This document shows positions 9,016 to 18,210 of a DNA stretch of 64,000 bases, piece after piece. Each line of letters starts with the position of its first letter. The stretch's first letter is position 1. The translations under genes were made by a program, and so were the position numbers. Below the pieces are notes generated by a model. The model did not search any database, had not been told where the DNA came from, and saw only the letters and a program-made list of their open reading frames with translations. Origin of the DNA: a bacterium (GTDB taxonomy: Bacteria > Desulfobacterota > Binatia > DP-6); the NCBI GenBank assembly GCA_026129405.1, contig JAHCID010000003.1, forward strand, positions 185,257-249,256, written 5' to 3'.

Positions 9016-9803
9016 CGGCCCTGGAAGCTCGGCGGACGGCGCTCGGCGAACGACGCGATGCCCTCGCGGAAGTCCTCGGAGCGGAAGAGCTGCATCAGCT
9101 GCATGAGGACGTGGTGCGAATGCGCCTCGAAATCCTCGCCGAGGCCGTGGCGGTAGAGGCGCTTCATGGCGCGGACGGCGAGCGGCGCGTTCGCGGCGAT
9201 GCGCCGCGCCCAGTCGTACGCCGTCTCGAGGAGCGCCGCCGCGGGCACGACGCGGTTGACGAGGCCGAGCCCCAGCGCGCGCTCGGGCGACAGGTCCTCG
9301 CCGAGGAAGCCGACCTCGCAGGCGCGGGCCCAGCCGACGAGGCGGGGCAGGTACCAGGTGCCGCCGCTCTCCGGCACGATGCCGCGCTTGGCGAAGCCGG
9401 GGATGAGCCGCGCGGCGTCGCTCATGAGCCGCATGTCGCAGCCGAGCGTCAGGTCGAGCCCGTAGCCGGCGGCGGCGCCGTTGATGGCGCAGAGGACCGG
9501 GACGTCGACCTGCTGCAGGATCACGGTCGGCAGGTCGCGGGTCGAGAAGTGCGTGACGCCGCCGCCCGCGAGGGCGCCGCCGATGCCGCGGCCCTCGGCC
9601 GCCTCCTTCAAGTCGAGGCCGCTGCAGAAGCCGCGGCCGGCGCCGGTCAGGATCACGCAGCGGACGGTGGGATCGCCGTCGGCGCGGCGCAGGTGCGCGC
9701 CCAGCTCCTCGAGCATCGCGAAGGTGATGGCGTTGAGGCGCTCGGGACGGTTCAGCGTCAACGTCGCGATGCCGTCCTGCACGTCGTAGAGGAGGTCGGG
9801 CAT
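9012..9803 (-). CDS. Enoyl-CoA hydratase/isomerase (crotonase) family protein
   Basis: A 263-residue crotonase-fold protein. The CoA/oxyanion motifs are GAGRGFCSGLDLKEA and INGAAAGYGLDLTLGCDMRL. At the second catalytic position the residues are VPESGGTWYLPRLVG, keeping a Glu, whereas the first Glu of true hydratases (GGCE in classical enzymes) is Asp here (YGLD). It may therefore act as a hydratase variant, isomerase or hydrolase. It is the first gene of the three-gene operon with the SnoaL-like protein and SDR and is divergent from the HAD gene. Confidence 0.9.
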   Translation of the reverse strand: MPDLLYDVQDGIATLTLNRPERLNAITFAMLEELGAHLRRADGDPTVRCVILTGAGRGFCSGLDLKEAAEGRGIGGALAGGGVTHFSTRDLPTVILQQVDVPVLCAINGAAAGYGLDLTLGCDMRLMSDAARLIPGFAKRGIVPESGGTWYLPRLVGWARACEVGFLGEDLSPERALGLGLVNRVVPAAALLETAYDWARRIAANAPLAVRAMKRLYRHGLGEDFEAHSHHVLMQLMQLFRSEDFREGIASFAERRPPSFQGR

Positions 9804-9895
9804 GCGACGGTCCTCGCACGGCGGGTTTCGCGCGGCAAGACGGCGGGCCGGCGCGGGTTTGAAGCGCGGCGTGTCGCCGGCTACGGGATCGCGCG

Positions 9896-10612
9896 ATGCT
9901 GGGCTTCGGGCGCACCGATCTCGACACGATCTTCCTCGACGCCGGGAACACGCTGGTCGGCATGGACCCCATGGTGGTCACGGCGCACCTCCGCAGCGAG
10001 GGCATCGTCGCCGCGCCCGAGGCGTTCGTGCGCGCCGAGGCGGCGGCGCGGCCGGCGCTGTCGTCGTGGCTCATGGCAGGGACGTCGAGCGAGGCGCGCG
10101 CGACCATGGCGTTCTTCGTGGCGCGCATCCTGGAGCGGCTCGGCGTCGCGGACGTGTCGCTCGAGCGCGCCGGGGCGCTGGTGGCGGGGCTGCGCGCCAG
10201 GGTGCCGACGGAGCGGCTCTGGTCCCGCGTCCTGCCCGGGGTGCCGGCGGCGCTGGCGGCGCTGCGCGCGGCGGGGCTCGGGCTGGTCGTGGTCAGCAAC
10301 TCCGACGGTACGGTCGAGCAGGCGCTCGCCCGCGTCGGCCTGCGCGACCTGGTCGACGCGGTCGTCGACTCCGCGGTGGTCGGGATGGAGAAGCCGGCGC
10401 CGGGCATCTTCGCGCATGCGCTGGCGCTGGTGGGCGGCTGCGCGGCGCGCACGCTCCACGTCGGCGACCTCTACGCGGTCGACGTCGTGGGCGCGCGTGG
10501 CCTCGGGCTGCACGCCGTGCTGCTCGACCCGTTCGACGACTGGCCCGAGGTCGACTGCCCGCGCGTCGCCGACCTCGCGGCGCTCACGCGGGCGCTCGGG
10601 ATCGCCGGGTGA
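9896..10612 (+). CDS. HAD-superfamily hydrolase
   Basis: A 238-residue haloacid-dehalogenase-like protein. Motif I is FLDAGNTL, motif II is VVVSNSDGT, the motif III Lys is in GMEKPAPGIF and the motif IV acidic residues are in HVGDLYAVDVVGA. A helical cap lies between motifs I and II (about residues 20-110). The second Asp of the usual DxD motif is Gly, so the general acid found in HAD phosphatases is absent. A phosphatase activity is therefore uncertain. It is followed by the dienelactone hydrolase gene on the same strand after about 85 bp. Confidence 0.88.
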   Translation: MLGFGRTDLDTIFLDAGNTLVGMDPMVVTAHLRSEGIVAAPEAFVRAEAAARPALSSWLMAGTSSEARATMAFFVARILERLGVADVSLERAGALVAGLRARVPTERLWSRVLPGVPAALAALRAAGLGLVVVSNSDGTVEQALARVGLRDLVDAVVDSAVVGMEKPAPGIFAHALALVGGCAARTLHVGDLYAVDVVGARGLGLHAVLLDPFDDWPEVDCPRVADLAALTRALGIAG

Positions 10613-10697
10613 CGCGGCGGTCGCGCGCGCGTCGTCGCCGGCCCTGGCCGGGCGTGCGATACGTCCCCGGCGACGCCCGCGGTCTGGAGGAGGCCCG

Positions 10698-11459
10698 ATG
10701 AGCACCGACGTCACCGGCAAGGACGTGCAGTGGTCGCACGACGGCACGCTGCTGCGCGGGTACCTGGCGTCGCCGCCGGGCGGCGATCCGCGCCCCGGCC
10801 TCGTCCTCGTTCCGGACGTGCGGGGGCTCGGCGAGCACTACCGCGACGTCGCCCGGCGTTTCGCGGCCGAGGGCTTCCGCACGCTCGCGCTCGACATCTA
10901 CAGCCGCGAGGGTGCGCCCGACCTCGGGGACATGGACGCCGTGCAGCGCTGGATCCGCCGGCTGCCCGATCGGCGCGTGCTCGGCGACGTGCGTGCGGCG
11001 CGCGACTGGCTCGCGGCGCAGCCGGGCACGGGGCCGCGGCTCGGCGTCACCGGCTTCTGCCTGGGCGGCCAGTACACCCTCATGGCGGCGTGCACGCTGC
11101 CGGACCTCTCGGCGGCGGTGTCGTGGTACGGCATGCTGCGCTACGCCGAGACCGACGAGGTGAAGCCGGAGAGCCCGCTCGCGATGGCGCCGCGCCTCGC
11201 CTGTCCCTACCTCGGCCTCTTCGGAGACGAGGACGCCCTGATCCCGGTCGCCGACGTCGAGGAGCTGCGTGCGACGCTCGCCGCGAACGGCAAGCGGTTC
11301 GAGATCGTGCGCTATCCCGGCGCGGGGCACGCGTTCTTCAACGACACGCGGCCGGACGCCTACCGCCCCGAGGCGTCCCGCGACGGATTCCGCCGCGCGA
11401 CGGCCTTCTTGCGTACGCACCTCGCGGTCGGCGGTCGACGGCGCGCACCGCTCCGGTAG
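10698..11459 (+). CDS. Dienelactone hydrolase family protein
   Basis: A 253-residue alpha/beta hydrolase with the dienelactone hydrolase triad: nucleophilic Cys in VTGFCLGGQYT, Asp in LFGDEDALIP and His in PGAGHAFFND. The family opens cyclic dienelactones in chlorocatechol degradation or cleaves other esters; no catechol genes are nearby, so the substrate is open. The start at 10698 follows GGAGGAGG. The next gene (the GlxA-type regulator) starts 150 bp downstream. Confidence 0.9.
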   Translation: MSTDVTGKDVQWSHDGTLLRGYLASPPGGDPRPGLVLVPDVRGLGEHYRDVARRFAAEGFRTLALDIYSREGAPDLGDMDAVQRWIRRLPDRRVLGDVRAARDWLAAQPGTGPRLGVTGFCLGGQYTLMAACTLPDLSAAVSWYGMLRYAETDEVKPESPLAMAPRLACPYLGLFGDEDALIPVADVEELRATLAANGKRFEIVRYPGAGHAFFNDTRPDAYRPEASRDGFRRATAFLRTHLAVGGRRRAPLR

Positions 11460-11610
11460 CGCTGGCTGCCGGTGGCGGAGGAGGCGACGAAGCCGATCGC
11501 GGAAGCCGTCTTCGTGCTCGCCCTGCTCCGGGCACGTCGCCACGCCCGCTGGCAGGATCCGTTGGTGGGCTGACCTTGCAGCCAGCGGCCGGCCCTGCGA
11601 CCCTGGCCCC

Positions 11611-12603
11611 ATGGCGCCCCGCAGCCGCAGCCGTCACGTCGCCGTGGTCGCGTATCCGGGCGTCCACATGCTCGACGTGGCCGGCCCGCTCGAGGTGTTC
11701 GCGGCCGCCACGCGGCTGCTCGGGCCGGGCGCGGCGACGCCGTACCGGGTGGAGATCCTCGCCGGGCGGCCGGGCCCGGTCGCGACCCAGTCGGGGCTCC
11801 GGCTCGTCGCCGATCGTGCCTGGCGTGCGGTGCGCGAGCCGCTCGACACGCTCCTCGTCGCCGGCGGTGCGGGCACCGAGGCGGCGATGGCCGACGTCGC
11901 ACTGCTCGCCTGGCTGCGCCGGATGGCGCCGCGGGTGCGCCGGCTGGGCTCGGTATGCTCGGGCAGCTTCGTCCTCGCCGAGGCGGGCCTGCTCGACGGG
12001 CGGCGTGCGACCACGCATTGGGCATGGTGCGAGGCGCTCGCCGCCCGCCACCCGCGGGTGCGCGTCGAGCGCGACCCCATCTTCGTGCGCGACGGCGACG
12101 TGTGGACGTCGGCCGGCGTCACCGCGGGCATGGACCTCGCGCTGGCGTTGGTCGAGGACGACGCGGGGCGCGAGGTGGCGCTCGCCGTGGCCCGCCAGAT
12201 GGTGCTCTTCCTCCAGCGTCCCGGCGGCCAGTCGCAGTTCAGCGCGGCGCTCGCCGCCCAGGCGGCGGAACGCCCGTCGCTGCGCGACCTGCAGGCGTGG
12301 ATCACCGGCCATCCCGGCAGCGAGCTGTCCGTGGCGGCGCTGGCGCGGCGCTCGGCCATGAGCCCGCGCAACTTCGCCCGCGCCTTCCGGCGCGAGGTCG
12401 GCCTCACGCCCGGGCGCTTCGTCGAGGCGGTGCGCGTCGAGGCGGCGCGCCGCCGGCTCGAGGAGACCGCGGACGGCGTCGAGGAGATCGCCGCTGCCTG
12501 CGGCTTCGGCACCGCCGAGTCGATGCGGCGCGCCTTCCTGCGCACGGTGCACGTCTCGCCGAGCCAGTACCGCAGCCGCTTCCGCCTGCGCGCGACCGGG
12601 TGA
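11611..12603 (+). CDS. GlxA-family transcriptional regulator (DJ-1/PfpI domain plus AraC HTH)
   Basis: A 330-residue protein. The N-terminal DJ-1/PfpI-like domain (about residues 8-170) contains MLDVAGPLEVFAAA and the nucleophile-elbow Cys in GSVCSGSFVLAEAGL. The C-terminal AraC-type DNA-binding domain (about residues 225-325) has two helix-turn-helix units, SVAALARRSAMSPRNFARAF and IAAACGFGTAESMRRAFLR. GlxA-type proteins usually sense a small metabolite through the DJ-1 domain. Its gene is followed 23 bp later by a free-standing DJ-1/PfpI protein, a likely regulatory target or partner. Confidence 0.92.
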   Translation: MAPRSRSRHVAVVAYPGVHMLDVAGPLEVFAAATRLLGPGAATPYRVEILAGRPGPVATQSGLRLVADRAWRAVREPLDTLLVAGGAGTEAAMADVALLAWLRRMAPRVRRLGSVCSGSFVLAEAGLLDGRRATTHWAWCEALAARHPRVRVERDPIFVRDGDVWTSAGVTAGMDLALALVEDDAGREVALAVARQMVLFLQRPGGQSQFSAALAAQAAERPSLRDLQAWITGHPGSELSVAALARRSAMSPRNFARAFRREVGLTPGRFVEAVRVEAARRRLEETADGVEEIAAACGFGTAESMRRAFLRTVHVSPSQYRSRFRLRATG

Positions 12604-12626
12604 GCCCGCCGGCCGAGGAGACGACG

Positions 12627-13247
12627 ATGGACCGCCTGCGCGTCGGCATCCTGCTCTTTCCCGAGGTCGAGGTGCTCGACTTCTGCGGCCCGTTCGAGGT
12701 GTTCTCGGTCGTCCGCCTCGACGAGGCGCGCCGCCGCGAGGAGCCGTCGCCGTTCGACGTCCGCCTGGTGGCGTGGGAGGCCGGTCCGGTGCGCGCGGCC
12801 GGCGGGCTGCGCGTCGTCCCCGACGTCACCTGCGCCGCGTGTCCACCGCTCGACGTGCTGGTGGTGCCCGGCGGCTGGGGCACGCGCGCGGCGATCCACG
12901 ACCGCGGGCTCGTCGAGTGGATCGCCGAGCGGGCGGCGGGCGTGCGCACGCTCGCCGCCGTGTGCACCGGCGCGATGCTGCTCGGACACGCGGGACTGCT
13001 GCGCGGCCGGCGCGCGACCACGCACTGGCGCTCGCTCGACTGGATGGCGGAGTCGTTCCCCGAGACCACGGTCGTGCGCGAGCTGCACGTCGTCGAGGAC
13101 GGCGACGTGGTGACGTCGGCGGGCATCTCCGCGGGCATCGATCTGGCGCTGCGCGTGGTTGCGCGCTGGCACGGCGAAGCGATCGCGCGCGCCGCCGCAC
13201 GGCACATGGAGTACCCGTATCCGGAGGACCTCCGCCGCCGCGTCTGA
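12627..13247 (+). CDS. DJ-1/PfpI family protein (isonitrile-hydratase-like)
   Basis: A 206-residue DJ-1/PfpI protein with VLDFCGPFEVFSVV, the strand-turn VVPGGWGTRAA and the nucleophile Cys in AAVCTGAMLLGHAGLL, followed by RATTHWRSLDWM. ATG 12627 has GAGGAG six bases upstream; an in-frame GTG at 12600 overlapping the regulator's stop is an alternative. The family includes isonitrile hydratases and glyoxalases/deglycases. It parallels the N-terminal half of the preceding regulator, so the two may respond to and act on related compounds (inference). Confidence 0.88.
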   Translation: MDRLRVGILLFPEVEVLDFCGPFEVFSVVRLDEARRREEPSPFDVRLVAWEAGPVRAAGGLRVVPDVTCAACPPLDVLVVPGGWGTRAAIHDRGLVEWIAERAAGVRTLAAVCTGAMLLGHAGLLRGRRATTHWRSLDWMAESFPETTVVRELHVVEDGDVVTSAGISAGIDLALRVVARWHGEAIARAAARHMEYPYPEDLRRRV

Positions 13248-13262
13248 TCGGGTCCGCGTGGT

Positions 13263-13291
13263 TTGACCGTCCCAGGGTCATCCCCTAGAAC
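13263..13291 (+). promoter_or_regulatory. Candidate sigma-70-type promoter for the aminotransferase-threonine gene run
   Basis: TTGACC (13263-13268) and TAGAAC (13286-13291) are separated by exactly 17 bp, five and four matches to the -35 and -10 consensus. They lie in the 110-bp gap before the aminotransferase GTG start, the head of a long same-strand run. No start-site data exist, and GC-rich genomes give chance matches. Confidence 0.4.
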
Positions 13292-13357
13292 CCACATGAC
13301 CCGTCCCGGGGACGGCGTTTCGCGGAGTGGAGTGGTCGGGACGGAGGGGGTACGCCG

Positions 13358-14566
13358 GTGGCGGTACGCATGGACTTCCCACGCATCAAACGACTCCCGC
13401 CCTACGTCTTCAACGTCATCGGCGATCTCAAGCAGGCCGCCCGGCGCGCCGGCGAGGACGTGATCGACCTGTCGATGGGGAATCCGGACGGGCCGACGCC
13501 GCCGCACATCGTCCAGAGCCTCGTCGAGTCGGCGCAGAAGCCGCCGAACCACCGCTATTCCGTGTCGCGCGGCATCTTCAAGCTGCGGGTCGCGATCTGC
13601 GACTGGTATCGGCGGCGCTACGGCGTCGAGCTCGATCCCGACCGCGAGGCGATCGTCACCATCGGCTCGAAGGAGGGCATCGGGCACCTGGCGCTCGCCA
13701 TGCTCGGCCCCGGCGACGTCGTCTTCGTGCCGAGCCCGACCTACCCGATCCACCAGTACTCGGTGATCATCGCGGGCGGCGACCTGCGCTCGATCCCGCT
13801 GCTGCCGGGCACCGACTTCATGGCCTCGCTGCAGGAGGCGGTGCGCACGACGTGGCCGAAGCCGAAGCTCCTCATCCTGAACTTCCCGGCCAACCCGACC
13901 ACTGCCGTCGTCGACCTCGACTTCTTCCGCGGCATCGTCGACTTCGCGCGCGAGCACGAGTGCCTCGTCGTCCACGACCTCGCCTACGCCGACCTCTGCT
14001 TCGACGGCTACCAGGCGCCGTCGTTCATGCAGGTGCCGGGCGCGCGCGAGGTGGGCGTCGAGTTCTTCACGCTCTCGAAGAGCTACAATATGCCGGGCTG
14101 GCGCATCGGCTTCGCCGTCGGCCATCCCGAGATCATCGCGGCGCTCGCCCGCATCAAGAGCTACCTCGACTACGGCACGTTCCAGCCGCTGCAGATCGCG
14201 GCGACGCACGCGCTGAACGGCCCGCAGCACTACGTCGAGGAGATCTGCGAGGTCTACCGCAAACGGCGCGACGTGCTCTGCGAGGGACTCCAGCGCGTCG
14301 GCTGGGACGTTCCCAAGCCGAAGGCGACGATGTTCGTCTGGGCCCGCATCCCGGAGGGGTTCCGGGCCATGGGCTCGCTCGAGTTCGCGAAGTTCCTCCT
14401 GCGGGAAGCGAAGGTCGCGGTGTCGCCCGGCATCGGCTTCGGCGACTACGGCGACGAGTACGTGCGTCTCGCCCTGATCGAGAACGAGCATCGCACGCGG
14501 CAGGCGGTGCGCGGGATCAAGCGGGCGCTCTCGCTCGGCAGCGGTGCGGTGGCCCAGGTCGGCTGA
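13358..14566 (+). CDS. alaC: PLP-dependent aminotransferase, alanine/glutamate-pyruvate type
   Basis: A 402-residue fold-type I aminotransferase. The PLP lysine is in [17 protein letters not shown], the PLP-phosphate and ring contacts are in [11 protein letters not shown] and [11 protein letters not shown], and the carboxylate-binding Arg lies near YVRLALIEN. The overall pattern matches AlaC-type enzymes (pyruvate + glutamate to alanine + 2-oxoglutarate); LL-diaminopimelate aminotransferase-like activity is an alternative. The GTG at 13358 is supported by GGAGGGGG about eight bases upstream; ATG 13370 is possible. In such genomes it often precedes hom, as here (13-bp gap). Confidence 0.88.
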   Translation: MAVRMDFPRIKRLPPYVFNVIGDLKQAARRAGEDVIDLSMGNPDGPTPPHIVQSLVESAQKPPNHRYSVSRGIFKLRVAICDWYRRRYGVELDPDREAIVTIGSKEGIGHLALAMLGPGDVVFVPSPTYPIHQYSVIIAGGDLRSIPLLPGTDFMASLQEAVRTTWPKPKLLILNFPANPTTAVVDLDFFRGIVDFAREHECLVVHDLAYADLCFDGYQAPSFMQVPGAREVGVEFFTLSKSYNMPGWRIGFAVGHPEIIAALARIKSYLDYGTFQPLQIAATHALNGPQHYVEEICEVYRKRRDVLCEGLQRVGWDVPKPKATMFVWARIPEGFRAMGSLEFAKFLLREAKVAVSPGIGFGDYGDEYVRLALIENEHRTRQAVRGIKRALSLGSGAVAQVG

Positions 14567-14579
14567 GCGGAGGCGACAG

Positions 14580-15893
14580 ATGGCACGACCGCTTCGGGTC
14601 GGGCTGATCGGCTTCGGCACGATCGGCGCCGGCGTCGTCAAGGTACTGCGCGCACATCGCCAGGAGATCGCGGCCCGCGCCGGGCGGCCCATCGAGCTCG
14701 TGCGCATCGCCGATCTCGACGTGAAGACCGACCGCGGCGTGCGGCTCCGGAAGGGCGTGCTCTCGGCCGACGCCGCGGGCCTCCTCGCCGACCCCACGCT
14801 CGACGTCGTCGTCGAGCTGATCGGCGGCTACGAGCCGGCGCGGAGGTTCGTGCTCGAGGCGATCCGGCGCGGCAAGGACGTGGTCACCGCCAACAAGGCG
14901 CTGCTGGCGGTGCACGGCGAGGAGATCGTGGCCGCGGCGGAGACGGCCGGGGTGTCGCTCGGCTTCGAGGCCAGCGTCGGCGGCGGCATCCCCATCCTGC
15001 GTACGCTGAAGGAGGGGCTCGCGGGCGACCGCACGACGGCCGTCCACGGCATCGTCAACGGCACCTGCAACCACATCCTCACGACCATGACGCGCGAGGG
15101 CCGCGGCTTCGACGACGTCCTGCGCGAGGCGCAGGCGATGGGCCTCGCCGAGGCCAACCCCGCCACCGACATCGACGGCATCGATTCCGCCCACAAGCTG
15201 GCGCTGCTGACGACGCTGGCGTTCGGCGTGCGCCCGCGCTCCGCCGACATCCCGACCGAGGGCATCCGCCACGTCGACGCCGTCGACATCGCCTTCGCCA
15301 GGGAGCTCGGCTACACCATCAAGCTCCTCGCCATCGCCAAGGACCACGGCGACCGCATCGAGGCACGGGTCCACCCGACGATGATCCCGAACGGCCATCT
15401 CCTGGCCGACGTCGGCGGCAACTTCAACGCGCTCTTCGTCCACGGCGCCGCGCTCGGCCCGACGATGTACTACGGTCAGGGCGCCGGCTCGTTGCCGACG
15501 GCCACCGCGGTGGTCGCCGACCTCATGGCCGTGGCCCGCGACCGCGCCGTCGGCGCGGCGGTGCGGGTGCCGCCCTGGGGCATGCCGCAGAAGGCGCTGC
15601 GCGCCGCCCGGGTGCTGCCGCTCGCCGCCCTCGAGAGCGAGTACTACCTTCGGGTCATGGCCCTCGATCGCCCGGGCGTCCTCGGACGCGTTGCTGGAGT
15701 CCTGGGGCGATTCGATATTAGTATCGCCGCCGTGATCCAGCGGGAGCGGCGCGCGGGGACGACCGTGCCGGTCGTCATCCGGACGCACCGGGCGAAGGAG
15801 CGCAACCTCGCGCGGGCGCTCGGCCGGATCGGGCGGATGGCGGACGTGCGCGGGCGGCCGGTGTCGATCCGCATCGAGGAGCAGCTGGGATGA
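14580..15893 (+). CDS. hom: Homoserine dehydrogenase with ACT domain
   Basis: A 437-residue enzyme reducing aspartate semialdehyde to homoserine with NAD(P)H. The N-terminal Rossmann motif is [16 protein letters not shown], the catalytic-domain signature is [12 protein letters not shown] and [16 protein letters not shown] with the catalytic Lys, and the C-terminal ACT domain (about residues 355-430) starts [18 protein letters not shown], giving likely threonine feedback control. The start has GGAGG seven bases upstream. Its stop overlaps the thrC start as ATGA. Confidence 0.96.
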   Translation: MARPLRVGLIGFGTIGAGVVKVLRAHRQEIAARAGRPIELVRIADLDVKTDRGVRLRKGVLSADAAGLLADPTLDVVVELIGGYEPARRFVLEAIRRGKDVVTANKALLAVHGEEIVAAAETAGVSLGFEASVGGGIPILRTLKEGLAGDRTTAVHGIVNGTCNHILTTMTREGRGFDDVLREAQAMGLAEANPATDIDGIDSAHKLALLTTLAFGVRPRSADIPTEGIRHVDAVDIAFARELGYTIKLLAIAKDHGDRIEARVHPTMIPNGHLLADVGGNFNALFVHGAALGPTMYYGQGAGSLPTATAVVADLMAVARDRAVGAAVRVPPWGMPQKALRAARVLPLAALESEYYLRVMALDRPGVLGRVAGVLGRFDISIAAVIQRERRAGTTVPVVIRTHRAKERNLARALGRIGRMADVRGRPVSIRIEEQLG

Positions 15894-16966
15894 GCGCGCG
15901 CGGCGGCTGGGGCGGTCTCATCGCGCACTACCGGAAGCACCTGCCGATCCAGCCGCAGGACCGGGTGGTGACGCTGAACGAGGGCAACACGCCGCTCGTG
16001 CGCGCCGATCGCCTCGCCGCCGCCATCGCCCCGGGCATCGAGCTGTGGCTCAAGTGCGAGGGGCAGAACCCGACCGGCTCGTTCAAGGACCGCGGCATGA
16101 CGGTCGCCGTCACCCGCGCTCTCGCCGAAGGCGCCGAGGCGATCATCTGCGCCTCGACCGGGAACACGTCGGCCTCCGCCGCGGCATACGCGGCCCGCGC
16201 CGGCATCCGCGCCTACGTCGTCGTGCCGCACGGCAAGATCGCCCTGGGGAAGCTCTCGCAGGCGGTCATGCACGGCGCCCGCGTGGTGCAGATCGAAGGC
16301 AACTTCGATCACGCCCTCAGCATGGTCCGCGACGTGAAGGAGCGCTATCCGACCCGGCTCGCGCTGGTGAACTCGGTCAACCCGGACCGCATCCAGGGCC
16401 AGAAGACGGCCGCGTTCGAGATATGCGACGCCCTCGGCCGCGCACCCGACTATCACCTGTTACCGGTGGGCAACGCGGGCAACATCACGGCGTACTGGAA
16501 GGGCTACGGCGAGTATCACGCCGCCGGCACGATCCCGGCGCGGCCGAAGATGTTCGGCTTCGAGGCCGCGGGCGCTGCGCCGCTGGTGCACGGGCGGGTG
16601 GTGCCCGAGCCGCGCACGATCGCGACCGCGATCCGCATCGGCAATCCCGCCAGCTGGGACGGCGCCATCGCCGCGCGCGACGAGTCCGGCGGTGCCATCG
16701 AGGCGGTCGAGGACGAGGACATCCTGTCCGCCTACCGTCTCCTGGCGCGCACCGAGGGCGTGTTCGCGGAGCCGGCCTCGGCGATCAGCGTCGCGGGCGC
16801 GCTGCGCCTCGGCACCCGCGGCCAGCTGCGCCCCGGCGACGTGGTCGTCTGCACCCTGACGGGCCACGGCCTGAAGGACCCGGACACCGCCATCGCCAAC
16901 TCGGAGCCGGCGCTGTCGATCCCCGCGGATCTGTCGCGCCTCGCGGCCGTGCTGGAGCTCGACTAG
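15890..16966 (+). CDS. thrC: Threonine synthase
   Basis: A 358-residue PLP enzyme converting O-phosphohomoserine to threonine. It is of the short, plant/archaeal-like class. The PLP lysine is in [14 protein letters not shown], the substrate-binding motif is [19 protein letters not shown], and the PLP-phosphate loop is [16 protein letters not shown]. It overlaps hom by 4 bp and is followed 17 bp later by the PGM-like gene. No conventional GHMP homoserine kinase is present, although the enzyme needs phosphohomoserine. Confidence 0.96.
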   Translation: MSARGGWGGLIAHYRKHLPIQPQDRVVTLNEGNTPLVRADRLAAAIAPGIELWLKCEGQNPTGSFKDRGMTVAVTRALAEGAEAIICASTGNTSASAAAYAARAGIRAYVVVPHGKIALGKLSQAVMHGARVVQIEGNFDHALSMVRDVKERYPTRLALVNSVNPDRIQGQKTAAFEICDALGRAPDYHLLPVGNAGNITAYWKGYGEYHAAGTIPARPKMFGFEAAGAAPLVHGRVVPEPRTIATAIRIGNPASWDGAIAARDESGGAIEAVEDEDILSAYRLLARTEGVFAEPASAISVAGALRLGTRGQLRPGDVVVCTLTGHGLKDPDTAIANSEPALSIPADLSRLAAVLELD

Positions 16967-16983
16967 GTGCGGAGGCGGTGGGG

Positions 16984-18201
16984 ATGACGATGAAGTGCGT
17001 GGTGGTGCAGGGCGATGGCATGGGCGACGAGCCCATCGCCGACCTCGGCGGCAAGACCCCGCTCGAGGTCGCCAGGACGCCGCACCTCGACCGCATCGCG
17101 AGCCGCGGCATCCTCGGCCTCACGCGTACGATCCCGCGCGGTGTCGCCCCCGAGGGCGAGGCGGGCACGCTCGCGGTCCTCGGCTACGACCCGGCCCGTC
17201 ACCGCGTCGGGCTGGCTCCGCTCGAGGCCGTGAGCCTCGGCGTCGAGCTCGGACGCGAGGACGTCGCGTTCCGCCTGAACCTGGTCACGGTCGGGACGAA
17301 CGACGAGGGCGTCGAGGTGATGCGCGATTACGCCGGCGGCCATCCGCCGACGCCCGAGGCACATCTCCTGGTCGCCGACCTCGCCGAGGCCATCGGCGGC
17401 GACGGCATCGAGGTGTATCCGGGCGTCGGCTACCGCCACCTCCTCGTGTGGCGGGGCGGCGAGGCCGGCATGCGCACGCTGCCGCCGCATCCGCTCGCCG
17501 ACAAGCCGATCGCCGCGGCGCTGCCGAGCGGGCCCGGCGCCGAGCGCCTGCACGGCCTGATGCGCCGCGCGGCCGACCTGTTCGCGGGCCATCCGGTGTG
17601 CACGGCGCGCCGGGCGCGGGGAGAAGGGGCGCCGACCGGCATCTGGCTCTGGGGCCACGGGACCCGGCCCGTCCTGCCGCCCCTGCGGACGCGCTTCGGG
17701 GTGCAGGGGAGCGTCGTCGCCGCCGTGGATCTCGTGCGCGGCCTCGGCATGCTGGCCGGGCTGCGCGTGGTCGACGTGCCCGGCGCGACCGGCTACCTCG
17801 ACACCAACTATCGCGGTAAGGCGGAGCATGCCCTGGCGGCGCTCGACGACCGCGACTTCGTGTTCGTGCACGTGGGCGCCCCCGACGAAGGCGGTCACCT
17901 CGGCGACGCCGCGCAGAAGGTCGCCGCCATCGAGCGCATCGACGAGGACGTCGTCGCGCCGCTGCTCGAGGGGCTGCGGGCCCGCGGCGGCGACTGGCGG
18001 CTGCTCGTCACCACCGACCATCCGACGCCGTGCGCGCTGCGCGTCCACACCGCCGAGCCGGTGCCCTTCGCCGTCGCCCATGCGCGCGACGACGAGCGCG
18101 GACGCAGCGTGAAGCGCGCGTTCCACGAGCGCGACGCGCGCGAGCTCGGCATCTTCCTGCCCGAGGGCCACGGCCTGCTCGAGCGCCTGCTGCGTCCCTA
18201 G
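16984..18201 (+). CDS. ApgM-type phosphoglycerate-mutase-like protein, candidate homoserine kinase
   Basis: A 405-residue alkaline-phosphatase-superfamily protein of the archaeal-type cofactor-independent phosphoglycerate mutase group. The metal-ligand Asp of GDGMGDEPIADLGG (residues 10-23), APDEGGHLGDA and TTDHPTPCALR are present. A subgroup of this family found beside thr genes has been proposed as homoserine kinase, and this copy directly follows hom-thrC. At residues 56-62 it reads PEGEAGT, where relatives carry the Ser nucleophile in GSDxAN or GSDxAH; Gly58 occupies the Ser position. A phosphoserine mutase mechanism is thus unlikely. The function as homoserine kinase is inference from context. 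Confidence 0.8.
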   Translation: MTMKCVVVQGDGMGDEPIADLGGKTPLEVARTPHLDRIASRGILGLTRTIPRGVAPEGEAGTLAVLGYDPARHRVGLAPLEAVSLGVELGREDVAFRLNLVTVGTNDEGVEVMRDYAGGHPPTPEAHLLVADLAEAIGGDGIEVYPGVGYRHLLVWRGGEAGMRTLPPHPLADKPIAAALPSGPGAERLHGLMRRAADLFAGHPVCTARRARGEGAPTGIWLWGHGTRPVLPPLRTRFGVQGSVVAAVDLVRGLGMLAGLRVVDVPGATGYLDTNYRGKAEHALAALDDRDFVFVHVGAPDEGGHLGDAAQKVAAIERIDEDVVAPLLEGLRARGGDWRLLVTTDHPTPCALRVHTAEPVPFAVAHARDDERGRSVKRAFHERDARELGIFLPEGHGLLERLLRP

Positions 18202-18210
18202 GAGTCCGCG

